DNA of 64,000 nt, from NCBI GenBank assembly GCA_964599375.1, contig CAZREW010000007.1:69879-133878 (forward strand). Direction: 5' to 3'. This document shows, piece after piece, positions 1 through 7,719 of this stretch. Below the pieces are notes generated by a model. That model saw nothing but the letters and a program-made list of their open reading frames with translations. It was not told the DNA's origin and did no database searches. The DNA comes from JAUWCL01 sp964599375. Its GTDB lineage: Bacteria > Krumholzibacteriota > Krumholzibacteriia > Krumholzibacteriales > Krumholzibacteriaceae. Each line of letters begins with the position of its first letter. Within the stretch, counting starts at the first letter, position 1. The position numbers and the translations under genes are program-made.

Positions 1-697
1 GTGAGCGCGTAACACCGACGCGCCCGCATTCCTCTATTATACCGCATCTCGAGCACCACGGCGAGACGGGGTTGCAGATCGCCTGACCGTACATCACGAG
101 GATATCGTTTATCTCTATCCAGTTTCTCTTCGGGAGGACCTCCCTCAGCGCCGCCTCCGTCTCCGAAGGATGCCTCGTCCTTATCGCCCCCAGCCTGTTG
201 CACACGCGATGGACGTGCGTGTCGACGCAGATCCCCAGCTTACCGAACCCCAGGGTGAGGACGAGGTTCGCCGTTTTCCTTCCTACTCCGGGGAGCCTGA
301 CAAGCTGCTCGATCTCGCCGGGGACCTCACCGCCGTACTCATCCACGAGCATGCGGCAGAGGCTTTTTATAGCCCTAGCCTTAGTCCTGTAAAAGCCGGC
401 CGGGTATATCGCCTTCTCTATAGAGGCGGCCCTGAGGCGTGACATCTCACCGGGAGTCGACGCAAGAGCGAAGAGCCTTTCGCTAGCCGCGCCGGTCACC
501 TCGTCCTTGGTCCTCGCGCTGATCACCGTCGAGACGAGTACCCTGAACGGGGAGTTCGAACGCTTTGCTATTTGAGTGACGGAAGGGTCCTTCAGACCTT
601 TGACGGCCTTTCTCAGAACGGGCACTATCTTCCTGAAAAGGCCGGTCGCGCCATCACGCCCTATGGGGAACCATTCATCTCTTGCCGTAACCTTCAT
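1..697 (-). CDS. nth: endonuclease III (DNA glycosylase/AP lyase), 3' end cut by window edge
   Basis: Base-excision repair enzyme that removes oxidised pyrimidines and nicks abasic sites. Reading the minus strand from the ATG at 697 gives an open frame that reaches the left edge without a stop, about 232 residues. The helix-hairpin-helix LPGVGRKTAN carries the catalytic Lys and is followed by VDTHVHRV with the catalytic Asp. Near the end the four iron-sulfur cysteines appear with the family spacing C-x6-C-x2-C-x5-C, so only a few C-terminal residues should be missing. The N-terminus is about 25 residues longer than in the E. coli enzyme. It is divergent from the acyl-CoA dehydrogenase gene and shares a 105-base intergenic region with it. 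Confidence 0.9.
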   Translation of the reverse strand, partial: MKVTARDEWFPIGRDGATGLFRKIVPVLRKAVKGLKDPSVTQIAKRSNSPFRVLVSTVISARTKDEVTGAASERLFALASTPGEMSRLRAASIEKAIYPAGFYRTKARAIKSLCRMLVDEYGGEVPGEIEQLVRLPGVGRKTANLVLTLGFGKLGICVDTHVHRVCNRLGAIRTRHPSETEAALREVLPKRNWIEINDILVMYGQAICNPVSPWCSRCGIIEECGRVGVTRS

Positions 698-746
698 GGG
701 ACTGGTAAGTTACCATGCGGGCCAAGCGGGGGACAACTCATTTCAC

Positions 747-775
747 TTGACCCGGGAAAATCAGGTTAATATTCT
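747..775 (+). promoter_or_regulatory. putative sigma-70 promoter of the acyl-CoA dehydrogenase gene
   Basis: TTGACC (747-752), 17-base spacer, TATTCT (770-775). A strong AGGAGG ribosome site lies at 789-794, 8 bases before the ATG at 803. The assignment rests on box match and spacing only. Confidence 0.5.
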
Positions 776-802
776 GACACTTCACATAAGGAGGACTACC
801 CG

Positions 803-1954
803 ATGGAATGGACATTCACCGATGAACAGATGATGCTCAGAGACATGGTCCGAAAGTTCGTAAACAACGAACTCAAGCCGATCGCGGCGAAGATAGACCA
901 GGAGCACGAGATACCCCCCGAGATAATAAAGAAGTGCGGCGAGCTGGGATTTCTCGGCATCTCCTTCCCGCCCGAGTACGGCGGCGCGGGGATGGGAGAG
1001 ATGGGCTACTGCATAATGCAGGAAGAGATAGGCCGCGGCTGCGCCTCGACGGCGACGTTCATCGGCGCGCACCAGAGTATCGGCGCCTCCGGGATATACA
1101 TGTTCGGCACAGAGGAGCAGAAGCAGAAGTACCTCGTTCCTCTCGCCGAGGGGAAAAAGATCGCGGCGTACGCCCTCACCGAGGCGAACGCGGGCTCGGA
1201 CGCCTACTCCTCCGAAACTACCGCAGAGGACAAGGGCGACCATTACCTCCTCAACGGCCGGAAGATATTCATCACCAACGGCAGCTTCGCCGACGTCTTC
1301 ACGCTGTTCGCCACGATGAAGGGCGGCCCTGCCGACGGCAAGCTCAGCACTTTCATCATCGAGAAAGAGTTCGACGGCTTCAGCGTCGGAAAGATCGAGG
1401 AAAAGATGGGGATCAGGGGCTCGAAGACCGCGGAGCTCGTCTTCGAGGACGTCAAGGTGCCCAAGGAAAACCTGCTCGGCAGGGAGGGGCGCGGCGTAAT
1501 AGTCGGGATGAAGGTCCTTAATACCGGTCGACTCGGTCTCGGTGCGGCGGCGCTCGGGGCGGCGAAGGAATGCCTCGCTCTCAGCGCGGCCTACTCCAAG
1601 GAGCGCGTACAGTTTGGCAGGAAGATCTCGGCCAACCAGGCTATCCAGTGGATGCTCGCCGACATGGCGATGGAGATCTTCAACATGGAATCGATCCTCT
1701 ACCGCACCGCCTGGATGTACGAACAGGGCAAGAACGTGACCCGCGAGGCCTCTATAGTGAAGCTCTACTGTTCCGAGGCGCTCGACAGGATCGTCGATAA
1801 GGCGATGCAGATATACGGCGGGTACGGGTTCATCTGCGAGTTCCCCATAGAGAGGATGTACCGTGACTCGAGGATCAACAGGATCTTCGAGGGCACAAGC
1901 GAGATCCAGAGGATGATCATCGCCCGGGACATCCTTCACGCGAGGAACCTCTGA
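803..1954 (+). CDS. acyl-CoA dehydrogenase
   Basis: FAD-dependent alpha,beta-dehydrogenation of acyl-CoA thioesters, passing electrons to electron-transfer flavoprotein. The 383-residue length is standard for the short/medium-chain family. N-terminal helical domain, beta domain with the ALTEANAGSD signature (about residues 127-136) and C-terminal helical domain are all present. The C-terminal motif FEGTSEIQR contains the Glu (about 363) that acts as catalytic base in butyryl-CoA dehydrogenase-type enzymes. It is a single-gene transcription unit with a strong ribosome site and a perfect terminator. No ETF or other beta-oxidation gene is nearby, so the chain length and whether it degrades fatty acids or amino acids cannot be told. 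Confidence 0.93.
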   Translation: MEWTFTDEQMMLRDMVRKFVNNELKPIAAKIDQEHEIPPEIIKKCGELGFLGISFPPEYGGAGMGEMGYCIMQEEIGRGCASTATFIGAHQSIGASGIYMFGTEEQKQKYLVPLAEGKKIAAYALTEANAGSDAYSSETTAEDKGDHYLLNGRKIFITNGSFADVFTLFATMKGGPADGKLSTFIIEKEFDGFSVGKIEEKMGIRGSKTAELVFEDVKVPKENLLGREGRGVIVGMKVLNTGRLGLGAAALGAAKECLALSAAYSKERVQFGRKISANQAIQWMLADMAMEIFNMESILYRTAWMYEQGKNVTREASIVKLYCSEALDRIVDKAMQIYGGYGFICEFPIERMYRDSRINRIFEGTSEIQRMIIARDILHARNL

Positions 1955-1977
1955 TAGAAACGCCATGGAGACGACAG

Positions 1978-2010
1978 GCCCCGGTACCGCGCGGTACCGG
2001 GGCTTTTTTT
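1978..2010 (+). terminator. rho-independent terminator after acyl-CoA dehydrogenase
   Basis: A perfect 13-bp inverted repeat (1978-1990 with 1991-2003) is followed by seven T. The T-run overlaps the last bases of the convergent comM gene. Confidence 0.92.
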
Positions 2011-3532
2011 ACACCAGACCTGGAGGCACCCTGTACTGGACCGCCTCGGCGATGTGAGAGGCGCCGATCATCCCCGACCCTTCAAGGTCGGCGATCGTTC
2101 TTGCTACCTGGATGATGTTGCGTCTCGACCGTGCGCTGAACCTCAGTGACCTCTGCGCCCGGTCAAGCAGGTTGCGCGCCTCGTCCTCCATCGGGCAGAA
2201 GTCGTCCAGCGCATAAAGGGGAAGGTCGGCGTTGCGCCTGTAAATATCCTGCCCTTCGTAACGCTTCTTCTGTAACTCCACGGCTTCACACACCTCGGCC
2301 AGGATCTCGTCCGAGGAGCGGCGCGTCTCGTCTTCCGATTCGAACCTCTCAGGCTCCACTACCATCACCGGTATATATATCGATACGCGGTCCAGAAGAG
2401 GCCCCGAGATCTTCGAGAGATACCTCTTTATTGCGGCCGGGGTACAGCTGCAGACCCGCGACGGAGAACCCCGGAAACCGCAAGGGCACGGATTCATCGC
2501 GGCAAGAAGCTGGAACCTCGCAGGGTAGCGGCATACGGCCCCCGCCCTGGCGATCACAATGCTCCCCTCCTCGAGCGGCTGTCTGAGCGTCTCCAGGACG
2601 TTCCGCCTGAACTCGGTCAGCTCGTCGAGAAAGAGGACGCCGCCGTGCGCAAGCGTGATCTCGCCGGCCGAAGCGCTTCTGCCCCCTCCGACGAGTCCCG
2701 CGTCGCTCGCAGAATGATGAGGCGCCCTGAAAGGGCGCCTCGAAAGCGGGACCCCCGGCGAGAGCCTCCCTGTCACGCTCAGTATCTTTGCGACCTCCAG
2801 AGTCTCGTCCCCGTCGAGAGGCGGAAGGATCGTGGCGAACCTTCTTGCGAGCATCGTCTTGCCCGAGCCCGGGGGACCGACCATCATCGTGTGGTGCCCG
2901 CCCGCCGCAGCCACCTGGAGCGCCCTCACCGCTGACTGGTGCCCGGTCACCTGCGAGAAGTCGTATCCGTCCCCGACCATCACCTGCCGCGGCGGGGACT
3001 TCGGTCTCTCCGGGCGTAACCTGCCCGCTAGATACCCTAGTGCTTCCCGTATGTCTGCGCACGGCACGATCTCCACTCCGCCCGCGACCGAGGCTTCGGC
3101 CCCGTTGCCCTCCGGTATGACAACGGCGCGGCACCCTTCCGATTTCGCATGGCATATGACGGGCAGGACGCCGCGGACGGGTTTGAGCCTCCCGTCAAGA
3201 GCAAGCTCTCCGGTCAGCATAACGTCTCTGGCAAGAGGGAACTCGGCCTGCCCGCTCGCGTGAAGGATACCGACCGCAATCGGCAGGTCGAAGGAGGAAC
3301 CCTCCTTGCGGATGTCGGCTGGCGCCAGGTTCACGGTGATCCTGTTGCCTGGTATCCTGAACCCGTTGTTGCGAAGAGCGGCGCTCACCCTCTCGCGGCT
3401 CTCCCTTACCGCCGCGTCGGGCATGCCCACTATCGTGAATGTGGGAAGTCCCCTCGTGATGTCGATCTCGACGCTCACGCCGTACCCGTCGATCCCCACT
3501 ACCGCGCCGGAACGTATCTCGGCGATCATCAC
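2009..3532 (-). CDS. comM: YifB/ComM-family Mg-chelatase-like AAA+ ATPase
   Basis: ComM is a hexameric helicase that promotes branch migration during natural transformation; most bacteria carry a homologue whether or not they are known to be competent. The 507 residues comprise an N-terminal Lon-protease-like S5 domain (about 1-170), then the AAA+ core with Walker A GPPGSGKT (about 219-226) and Walker B GGVLFLDEL (about 297-305), and a C-terminal Mg-chelatase helical domain. A CPCGFRG...CSC segment (about residues 345-365) is the cysteine-rich insertion usual in this family. It lies 40 bases downstream of the deoxyhypusine-synthase-like gene on the same strand and may be read through from it, although the functions are unrelated. 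The start could also be the second Met. Confidence 0.93.
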   Translation of the reverse strand: MMIAEIRSGAVVGIDGYGVSVEIDITRGLPTFTIVGMPDAAVRESRERVSAALRNNGFRIPGNRITVNLAPADIRKEGSSFDLPIAVGILHASGQAEFPLARDVMLTGELALDGRLKPVRGVLPVICHAKSEGCRAVVIPEGNGAEASVAGGVEIVPCADIREALGYLAGRLRPERPKSPPRQVMVGDGYDFSQVTGHQSAVRALQVAAAGGHHTMMVGPPGSGKTMLARRFATILPPLDGDETLEVAKILSVTGRLSPGVPLSRRPFRAPHHSASDAGLVGGGRSASAGEITLAHGGVLFLDELTEFRRNVLETLRQPLEEGSIVIARAGAVCRYPARFQLLAAMNPCPCGFRGSPSRVCSCTPAAIKRYLSKISGPLLDRVSIYIPVMVVEPERFESEDETRRSSDEILAEVCEAVELQKKRYEGQDIYRRNADLPLYALDDFCPMEDEARNLLDRAQRSLRFSARSRRNIIQVARTIADLEGSGMIGASHIAEAVQYRVPPGLV

Positions 3533-3572
3533 ATCCTCCCGTCTCCCCCACCGCGACCGCCTCGACCGGAAA

Positions 3573-4574
3573 CTACCAGTCGACGATCTCTGATATGTGC
3601 TTACCCGGCCTCTTCTTCCCCTGTCTTCTCGTCAGAACAGCCGTCGCCGCTACCGGCAGGGCGATAGTCGCGTCGCAGAGCACGCTGACCATCCTCGCGT
3701 CGACAGCGATCTTGCCCCACGAGACCGCCTCCTCGAAGGTGCATCCACTCAGCCCGCCCCAGTTGGGAGCGTCGACGACGAACTGTATCGCGAACTTGTG
3801 CCCGGATAGCATCCTGCCGTTTACGATATTGGTCACCTCTGTCTGCTGGATGAAGTTCTTCGGAGTCCCCCCCCCTACGTAGATGACCATCGAAGGCTTC
3901 ATCAACGCCAGCGCCGCCGTCTCCTCGACGTCTCCGATGACGTCGAACACGACCTTGCGTTCCTTCTCCGCCAGCCCGATCCCAATCGAGGAATCGCCTA
4001 TGGCAGGACAGTACACCGGGACTCCCTTGCGCGCCGCCGAGGAAAGTATCCCGTGCTCGCCTCCCGATTTTCGACCGGCCTCGTCACCGAGAAGCTTAAG
4101 GAACTCCCTTGTCGTATAGGGCCTGTCCTCGAGGCTGTCCATCGCCCATCCGCCTATCTGCTTGTCGATGTCGAAGAAGATGTCCTCGTCAGCGTAAGTG
4201 TCATAGATCCTGTCTATGCTGTTCTCTTTCAGCTCCTCGTCGTCCACCCTTGTCGATCCGATGTGATGGTAGTGCCCTACCGTCTCGAAGAAGTCGTGAT
4301 AGAGATTGGCGCCGGTCGAGACGATGACGTCCACAAGGCTTTCATCTATAAGGGTCGATATCAACCTTCTCATCCCCGCTGGGACCATCGCTCCCGCCAG
4401 ACCGAGCCAGACTATAATATCGTCGTCGAGGCCCTCGGCCCAGATCCTTGCCGCAGTGGCAAGCTGCCTCCCCTGGAAGCTGCACCCTTCGAGCGCCTGG
4501 AGCAGAGCGTCGCAGGACATCCCCGGTTCGATCATTATCGGCCTGGTCGGTTCCTTGAGGAATTTTTCTTTCAT
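3573..4574 (-). CDS. deoxyhypusine-synthase-like enzyme, probable homospermidine synthase
   Basis: The 333-residue protein belongs to the deoxyhypusine synthase family, which moves an aminobutyl group from spermidine with NAD as cofactor. The active-site lysine motif AVSWGKI is intact (Lys about 288). Archaea and eukaryotes use the enzyme to modify eIF5A, which bacteria lack; bacterial members are known or proposed to transfer the aminobutyl group to putrescine and make homospermidine. Its place as third gene after arginine decarboxylase and agmatinase (next start 1 base after the previous stop) supports a role on free polyamines rather than on a protein. The exact product is inferred. Confidence 0.85.
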   Translation of the reverse strand: MKEKFLKEPTRPIMIEPGMSCDALLQALEGCSFQGRQLATAARIWAEGLDDDIIVWLGLAGAMVPAGMRRLISTLIDESLVDVIVSTGANLYHDFFETVGHYHHIGSTRVDDEELKENSIDRIYDTYADEDIFFDIDKQIGGWAMDSLEDRPYTTREFLKLLGDEAGRKSGGEHGILSSAARKGVPVYCPAIGDSSIGIGLAEKERKVVFDVIGDVEETAALALMKPSMVIYVGGGTPKNFIQQTEVTNIVNGRMLSGHKFAIQFVVDAPNWGGLSGCTFEEAVSWGKIAVDARMVSVLCDATIALPVAATAVLTRRQGKKRPGKHISEIVDW

Positions 4575-4575
4575 C

Positions 4576-5403
4576 TCATTCCTTTCCCGATATGTATAGT
4601 GTCAGCGCCTCGTATATGGCCTTCGCAGCCGTAAAGCTCGATGCAGTATCCGACTTGCCGGGACACAGCTCGACGGCGTCCATGCCGACTACCGCTTTAG
4701 AGGCAAATATGTGATCGAATATCCCGAGCAGGTCGTCCCACGTCAGCCCTCCCGGCTCCGGTGTTCCGACCGCCCTGATCAGGGACGGGTCTACGGCGTC
4801 GAAATCGAGCGATATGTATACCCTTTCCGGAAGCTCGTCGATCGCGAGAGCCGCTCCCTCGTTCCATCTCCCGAAGACCTTCACCCTGTCGTTTCCCGCG
4901 ATGAATCCGGCCTCTCCGCGGGAGACGCTGCGTACGCCGATCTCCACGATATCGCCGAACGGCAGAGAATTCCGCGCGGCGCAAGCATGGCTCCTGGGGT
5001 TGTCCTGGTACTCTTCCCGAAGGTCGGAATGGGCGTCAAGCCAGACGATGCCGATCTCCCCGTACTTCATCTCCTCGAGGATGACCGGCGTGACCGAGTG
5101 CTCTCCGCCTATGAAGCAGCAGAACCCGCCGGAGAGCAGCTCCCTCTCACGGCGGAGAAAGGCGGCAAGATCGTCGAGCGAGCGCGCCCCCGTGTCGACC
5201 GTCGCTATGCCGGCTCCCTCGAGGTCTGCCTCCGCCCTGAAGTTGTAAAGCTCGATCTGCCTGGAAGCCTCGATGATAGCGGCCGGCGCCTCCGCCGTAC
5301 CCTCTATATAGGAGGTGCTTTCCTCTACCGGAGCTGCGATGACGAATATCTCTTCCCGTTCGGCCGAAACCTCGTGGCCGAGGAACCCGTGAGTGATCTT
5401 CAT
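4576..5403 (-). CDS. speB: agmatinase (ureohydrolase family)
   Basis: Converts agmatine to putrescine and urea. At 275 residues it has the size of the family and all manganese-binding motifs: GGEHS, WLDAHSDLR, SLDFDAVDP, and the GTPEPGG loop; SHACAARN replaces the more usual SHGxxxR loop but keeps the His. The family also contains arginases and guanidinobutyrases. The gene upstream makes agmatine, which favours agmatinase. It starts 6 bases after the decarboxylase and ends 1 base before the deoxyhypusine-synthase-like gene, so the three are one operon. Confidence 0.88.
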   Translation of the reverse strand: MKITHGFLGHEVSAEREEIFVIAAPVEESTSYIEGTAEAPAAIIEASRQIELYNFRAEADLEGAGIATVDTGARSLDDLAAFLRRERELLSGGFCCFIGGEHSVTPVILEEMKYGEIGIVWLDAHSDLREEYQDNPRSHACAARNSLPFGDIVEIGVRSVSRGEAGFIAGNDRVKVFGRWNEGAALAIDELPERVYISLDFDAVDPSLIRAVGTPEPGGLTWDDLLGIFDHIFASKAVVGMDAVELCPGKSDTASSFTAAKAIYEALTLYISGKE

Positions 5404-5409
5404 ACCTGT

Positions 5410-5964
5410 CTACTCGTAGCTGCAGAACACGGCAGCCGACATGACCGTGGTCCAGACTCCGGCCTTGCAGATCGACGTTTGCGTTATATTGGTTGTAAGA
5501 ACTATCTGGCCGCCTATCTTGAACTCCTGTTTCCTCTCGTCCCAGGCCTGGTCAAGATCTATATCGAAGCCGAGAGTGGACGCGAGCATCGTCGCGGCCA
5601 GGTCCTCGGCATAGTCGCCGAGCTGTTTCTGCTTGATCCCGAAATCATGGTGCTCCGAGATATATCCGTACCGCTTCCTGTCGTTCGGAATCGCGAGCCC
5701 GATCGAAGCGCCTATATGCCTGTTGGGTTCGTTCGAGCTGTTCCTGCTCAGCACGCAGTAGACGATCTGCCCCGGGACCAGGTATTCCACGCCCTTCGAG
5801 CGAGGCACCAAGGCACAGGAAGGCGGGAAGATGCTCGAGACCTGTACGATGTTCAGATGCGCGATCCCCGCGCTCCTGAGCGCGAGCTCGAAACTCGTAA
5901 GCTTCTCCTTGTGGCTTCCAACGCCTTTCGTGAGAAAGACTTTCATCGGTACTAGTCCTGCCAA
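5410..5964 (-). CDS. pdaD: pyruvoyl-dependent arginine decarboxylase
   Basis: Decarboxylates arginine to agmatine using a pyruvoyl group made by self-cleavage. The cleavage site is visible in VQVSSIFPP: the second Ser (residue 44 counted from the TTG) becomes the pyruvoyl group of the alpha chain. The family is best known from archaea and chlamydiae and occurs in scattered bacteria. Two starts are possible: TTG at 5964, with AGAGGTG about 7 bases upstream, or ATG at 5946, which gives the more usual short N-terminus (MKVFLTKG). It is the first gene of the polyamine operon, behind the promoter at 6056-6084. Confidence 0.9.
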   Translation of the reverse strand: MAGLVPMKVFLTKGVGSHKEKLTSFELALRSAGIAHLNIVQVSSIFPPSCALVPRSKGVEYLVPGQIVYCVLSRNSSNEPNRHIGASIGLAIPNDRKRYGYISEHHDFGIKQKQLGDYAEDLAATMLASTLGFDIDLDQAWDERKQEFKIGGQIVLTTNITQTSICKAGVWTTVMSAAVFCSYE

Positions 5965-6055
5965 TTCAGCACCTCTTCTATCAAAAGGAATCCAGGATCG
6001 CCATCCAGTCGGCGGAAGATGCGGAGCATCTGTTCCGGGCTGAGCTGCGCGGAAA

Positions 6056-6084
6056 ATTATTTATCCAGTACGCTTTGATGTCAA
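6056..6084 (-). promoter_or_regulatory. putative sigma-70 promoter of the polyamine operon
   Basis: On the minus strand TTGACA (6084-6079), 17-base spacer, AATAAT (6061-6056). It lies just past the terminator of the preceding H1-like gene and would give a leader of roughly 85-100 bases. Confidence 0.65.
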
Positions 6085-6090
6085 CATAAT

Positions 6091-6117
6091 AAAACGGGGA
6101 GCCGAATCGGCTCCCCG
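6091..6117 (-). terminator. rho-independent terminator after the H1-like gene
   Basis: An 11-bp perfect stem (6095-6105 with 6107-6117, one-base centre) is followed on the minus strand by TTTT at 6094-6091. Confidence 0.88.
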
Positions 6118-6153
6118 CTCTCATCCGATTTTACTCAGATATTCGAAGACCTG

Positions 6154-6423
6154 CTATTTCATTCTCTTGGTCTTGGTCTTCGCCTTCTTCTTTGTCTTGG
6201 CCTTCTTCTTTGTCTTGGCCTTCTTCTTTGCCTTGGCCTTCTTCTTCGGCTTGGCCTTCCTCTTTGCCTTGGCCTTCTTCTTGACCTTGGCTTTTACTTT
6301 CTTCTTTGCCTTGGCCTTCTTCTTGACCTTGGCCTTGACCTTCTTCTTGGCTTTGGCCTTCTTCTTGGCCTTAGCCTTTACTTTGGTCTTGGCTTTCTTC
6401 TTGGTCTTAGCCTTAGCAGCCAT
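6154..6423 (-). CDS. histone H1-like Lys/Ala-rich low-complexity protein
   Basis: The 89 residues consist almost only of Lys and Ala with some Thr and Val, in tandem units such as KAKKKAKAKKK, plus single Arg/Pro positions. It resembles the C-terminal tails of histone H1, chlamydial Hc1/Hc2 and AlgP-type proteins, which bind DNA by charge and condense it. No globular domain is present. The gene has its own consensus-like promoter and a strong terminator, so it is probably well expressed and not an artefact of repeats. The opposite strand is open as a Phe/Leu-rich frame, a shadow of AAG-rich codons. DNA or RNA binding is inferred from composition only. Confidence 0.82.
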   Translation of the reverse strand: MAAKAKTKKKAKTKVKAKAKKKAKAKKKVKAKVKKKAKAKKKVKAKVKKKAKAKRKAKPKKKAKAKKKAKTKKKAKTKKKAKTKTKRMK

Positions 6424-6535
6424 TTGCCCACCCCTTTGAAAAGGTTGAAAGCCTACCAGCGAACACCTTCGCTTCCACGTTTTGAGTCAGGCACAGAAGT
6501 CAGAATGAAAGCGACCCTGCTTTAATTGCATTCAT

Positions 6536-6563
6536 GTTATAAACCTGGAAAAAAAAGTGTCAA
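6536..6563 (-). promoter_or_regulatory. strong sigma-70 promoter of the H1-like gene
   Basis: Minus strand TTGACA (6563-6558), 16-base spacer rich in T, TATAAC (6541-6536), within an A+T-rich stretch that contrasts with the rest of the window. The leader would be about 105 bases. Confidence 0.72.
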
Positions 6564-6633
6564 GCGTTTTCATTCTTTTTTTGAAAAAATATCGTTTTAT
6601 TTTTTTCATCATACTTCACGGAACAAGCACACA

Positions 6634-6662
6634 TTGACATGAATTTTTCACGTTGCTATCAT
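6634..6662 (+). promoter_or_regulatory. sigma-70 promoter of the DUF362-nhaC unit
   Basis: TTGACA (6634-6639), 17-base spacer, TATCAT (6657-6662), some 55 bases before the ATG at 6718. It is back to back with the H1-like promoter. The remainder of 6424-6717 is A/T-rich and shows no other feature. Confidence 0.68.
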
Positions 6663-6717
6663 CGCCGTCGAATCATCACGCGATCTTTTACGTCTTAAAA
6701 ATGGAACCGGGCACACG

Positions 6718-7719
6718 ATGACAAGCGACGTGACACACATCAGAGATGAGGATGATCTTGCCGGATTTCTCGAGAAGGAACTGGACAATGCATTCTCCGC
6801 GGGCGATTCAGTGCTGATCAAGATGCACATGGGTGAACCCGGGAACAGGACGCACATCCCCGCCAGGCTCGCGAAGAGGGTCGTCGATGCCCTCGTCGCG
6901 AAGGGATGCAGGCCTTTTATCTTCGATTCTCCGGTCGTCTATGCAAGCCCGAGAAACAATGAGGCCGGATACCTCGAAAGTGCCGCCAGGAAAGGGTTCT
7001 CGAAGGATCATCTCGGAGTTCCTGTCGTCATTTCGAACCGTTCGGAGACGTTCAGCGGAGAACTGATGGAATACGAGATATGCAGCGAACCGCTCGAGGC
7101 GGACGGCGTGCTCCTGCTCTCGCATTTCAAGGGGCACATCTGCTCCGGCATGGGAGGAGCGATCAAGAACGTCGGGATGGGATGCATGTCCAAGTCCACG
7201 AAGGGAGCGATACATGCCGGTGGCGAACCCGTCTATGGGGAAGGATGCACGCAGTGCGGAGCCTGCGTCGAGAACTGTCCGACCGGCAACATAAGAATCG
7301 ATCAGGGCCGTCCGTTCTTCGACGTCTCGTGGTGCCCGGGCTGCAGTAACTGCGCCCTCGCCTGCCCGGCAGGATGTATCACTCCCAGGACCGCTCTCTT
7401 CGATTCGCTGCTCGCCGAAGCTGCGACACTAGCCTTTGGGAAGTTCGGGAGGAGTTATTCGATCAACGTGATGCAGAACATGACTCAGCTCTGCGACTGC
7501 GTCGCCGATGCCGGCCCGGTGCTCGCGGAAGATTCAGGATTCGTATGCGCGCCTGACATGTTGTCAGTCGATATCGCTTCACTCGACATCCTCGAGAGTG
7601 AGACTGGATCGAAGGACCTGTTCGCTGAACATAACAGGAAATCCTCCCGACTCCATGTCGAGGAGGCTGCCCGGATACTGGGCAGGGATATGGAAGTGAC
7701 GATAAAGGAGAGAGGCTGA
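6718..7719 (+). CDS. DUF362-domain iron-sulfur protein
   Basis: A 333-residue protein with a DUF362 domain over about residues 20-160 and a two-cluster ferredoxin domain with CTQCGACVENCP and CPGCSNCALACP (about residues 178-220), then a C-terminal DUF362-like segment. Members of this family are soluble [4Fe-4S] proteins of uncertain function, often annotated simply as 4Fe-4S binding. The stop overlaps the start of the nhaC-like gene (TGATG), so the two are translationally coupled. No substrate can be named. Confidence 0.85.
   Translation: MTSDVTHIRDEDDLAGFLEKELDNAFSAGDSVLIKMHMGEPGNRTHIPARLAKRVVDALVAKGCRPFIFDSPVVYASPRNNEAGYLESAARKGFSKDHLGVPVVISNRSETFSGELMEYEICSEPLEADGVLLLSHFKGHICSGMGGAIKNVGMGCMSKSTKGAIHAGGEPVYGEGCTQCGACVENCPTGNIRIDQGRPFFDVSWCPGCSNCALACPAGCITPRTALFDSLLAEAATLAFGKFGRSYSINVMQNMTQLCDCVADAGPVLAEDSGFVCAPDMLSVDIASLDILESETGSKDLFAEHNRKSSRLHVEEAARILGRDMEVTIKERG

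Noticed and set aside
782..1966. 394-codon open frame on the minus strand across the acyl-CoA dehydrogenase gene
   Set aside because: The plus strand has all family motifs, ribosome site, promoter and terminator; the minus frame is an antisense shadow of G+C-rich codons.
6167..6439. Phe/Leu-rich hydrophobic repeat protein opposite the H1-like gene
   Set aside because: It is the complement of AAG/GCC codons. The promoter, ribosome site and terminator all serve the minus strand.
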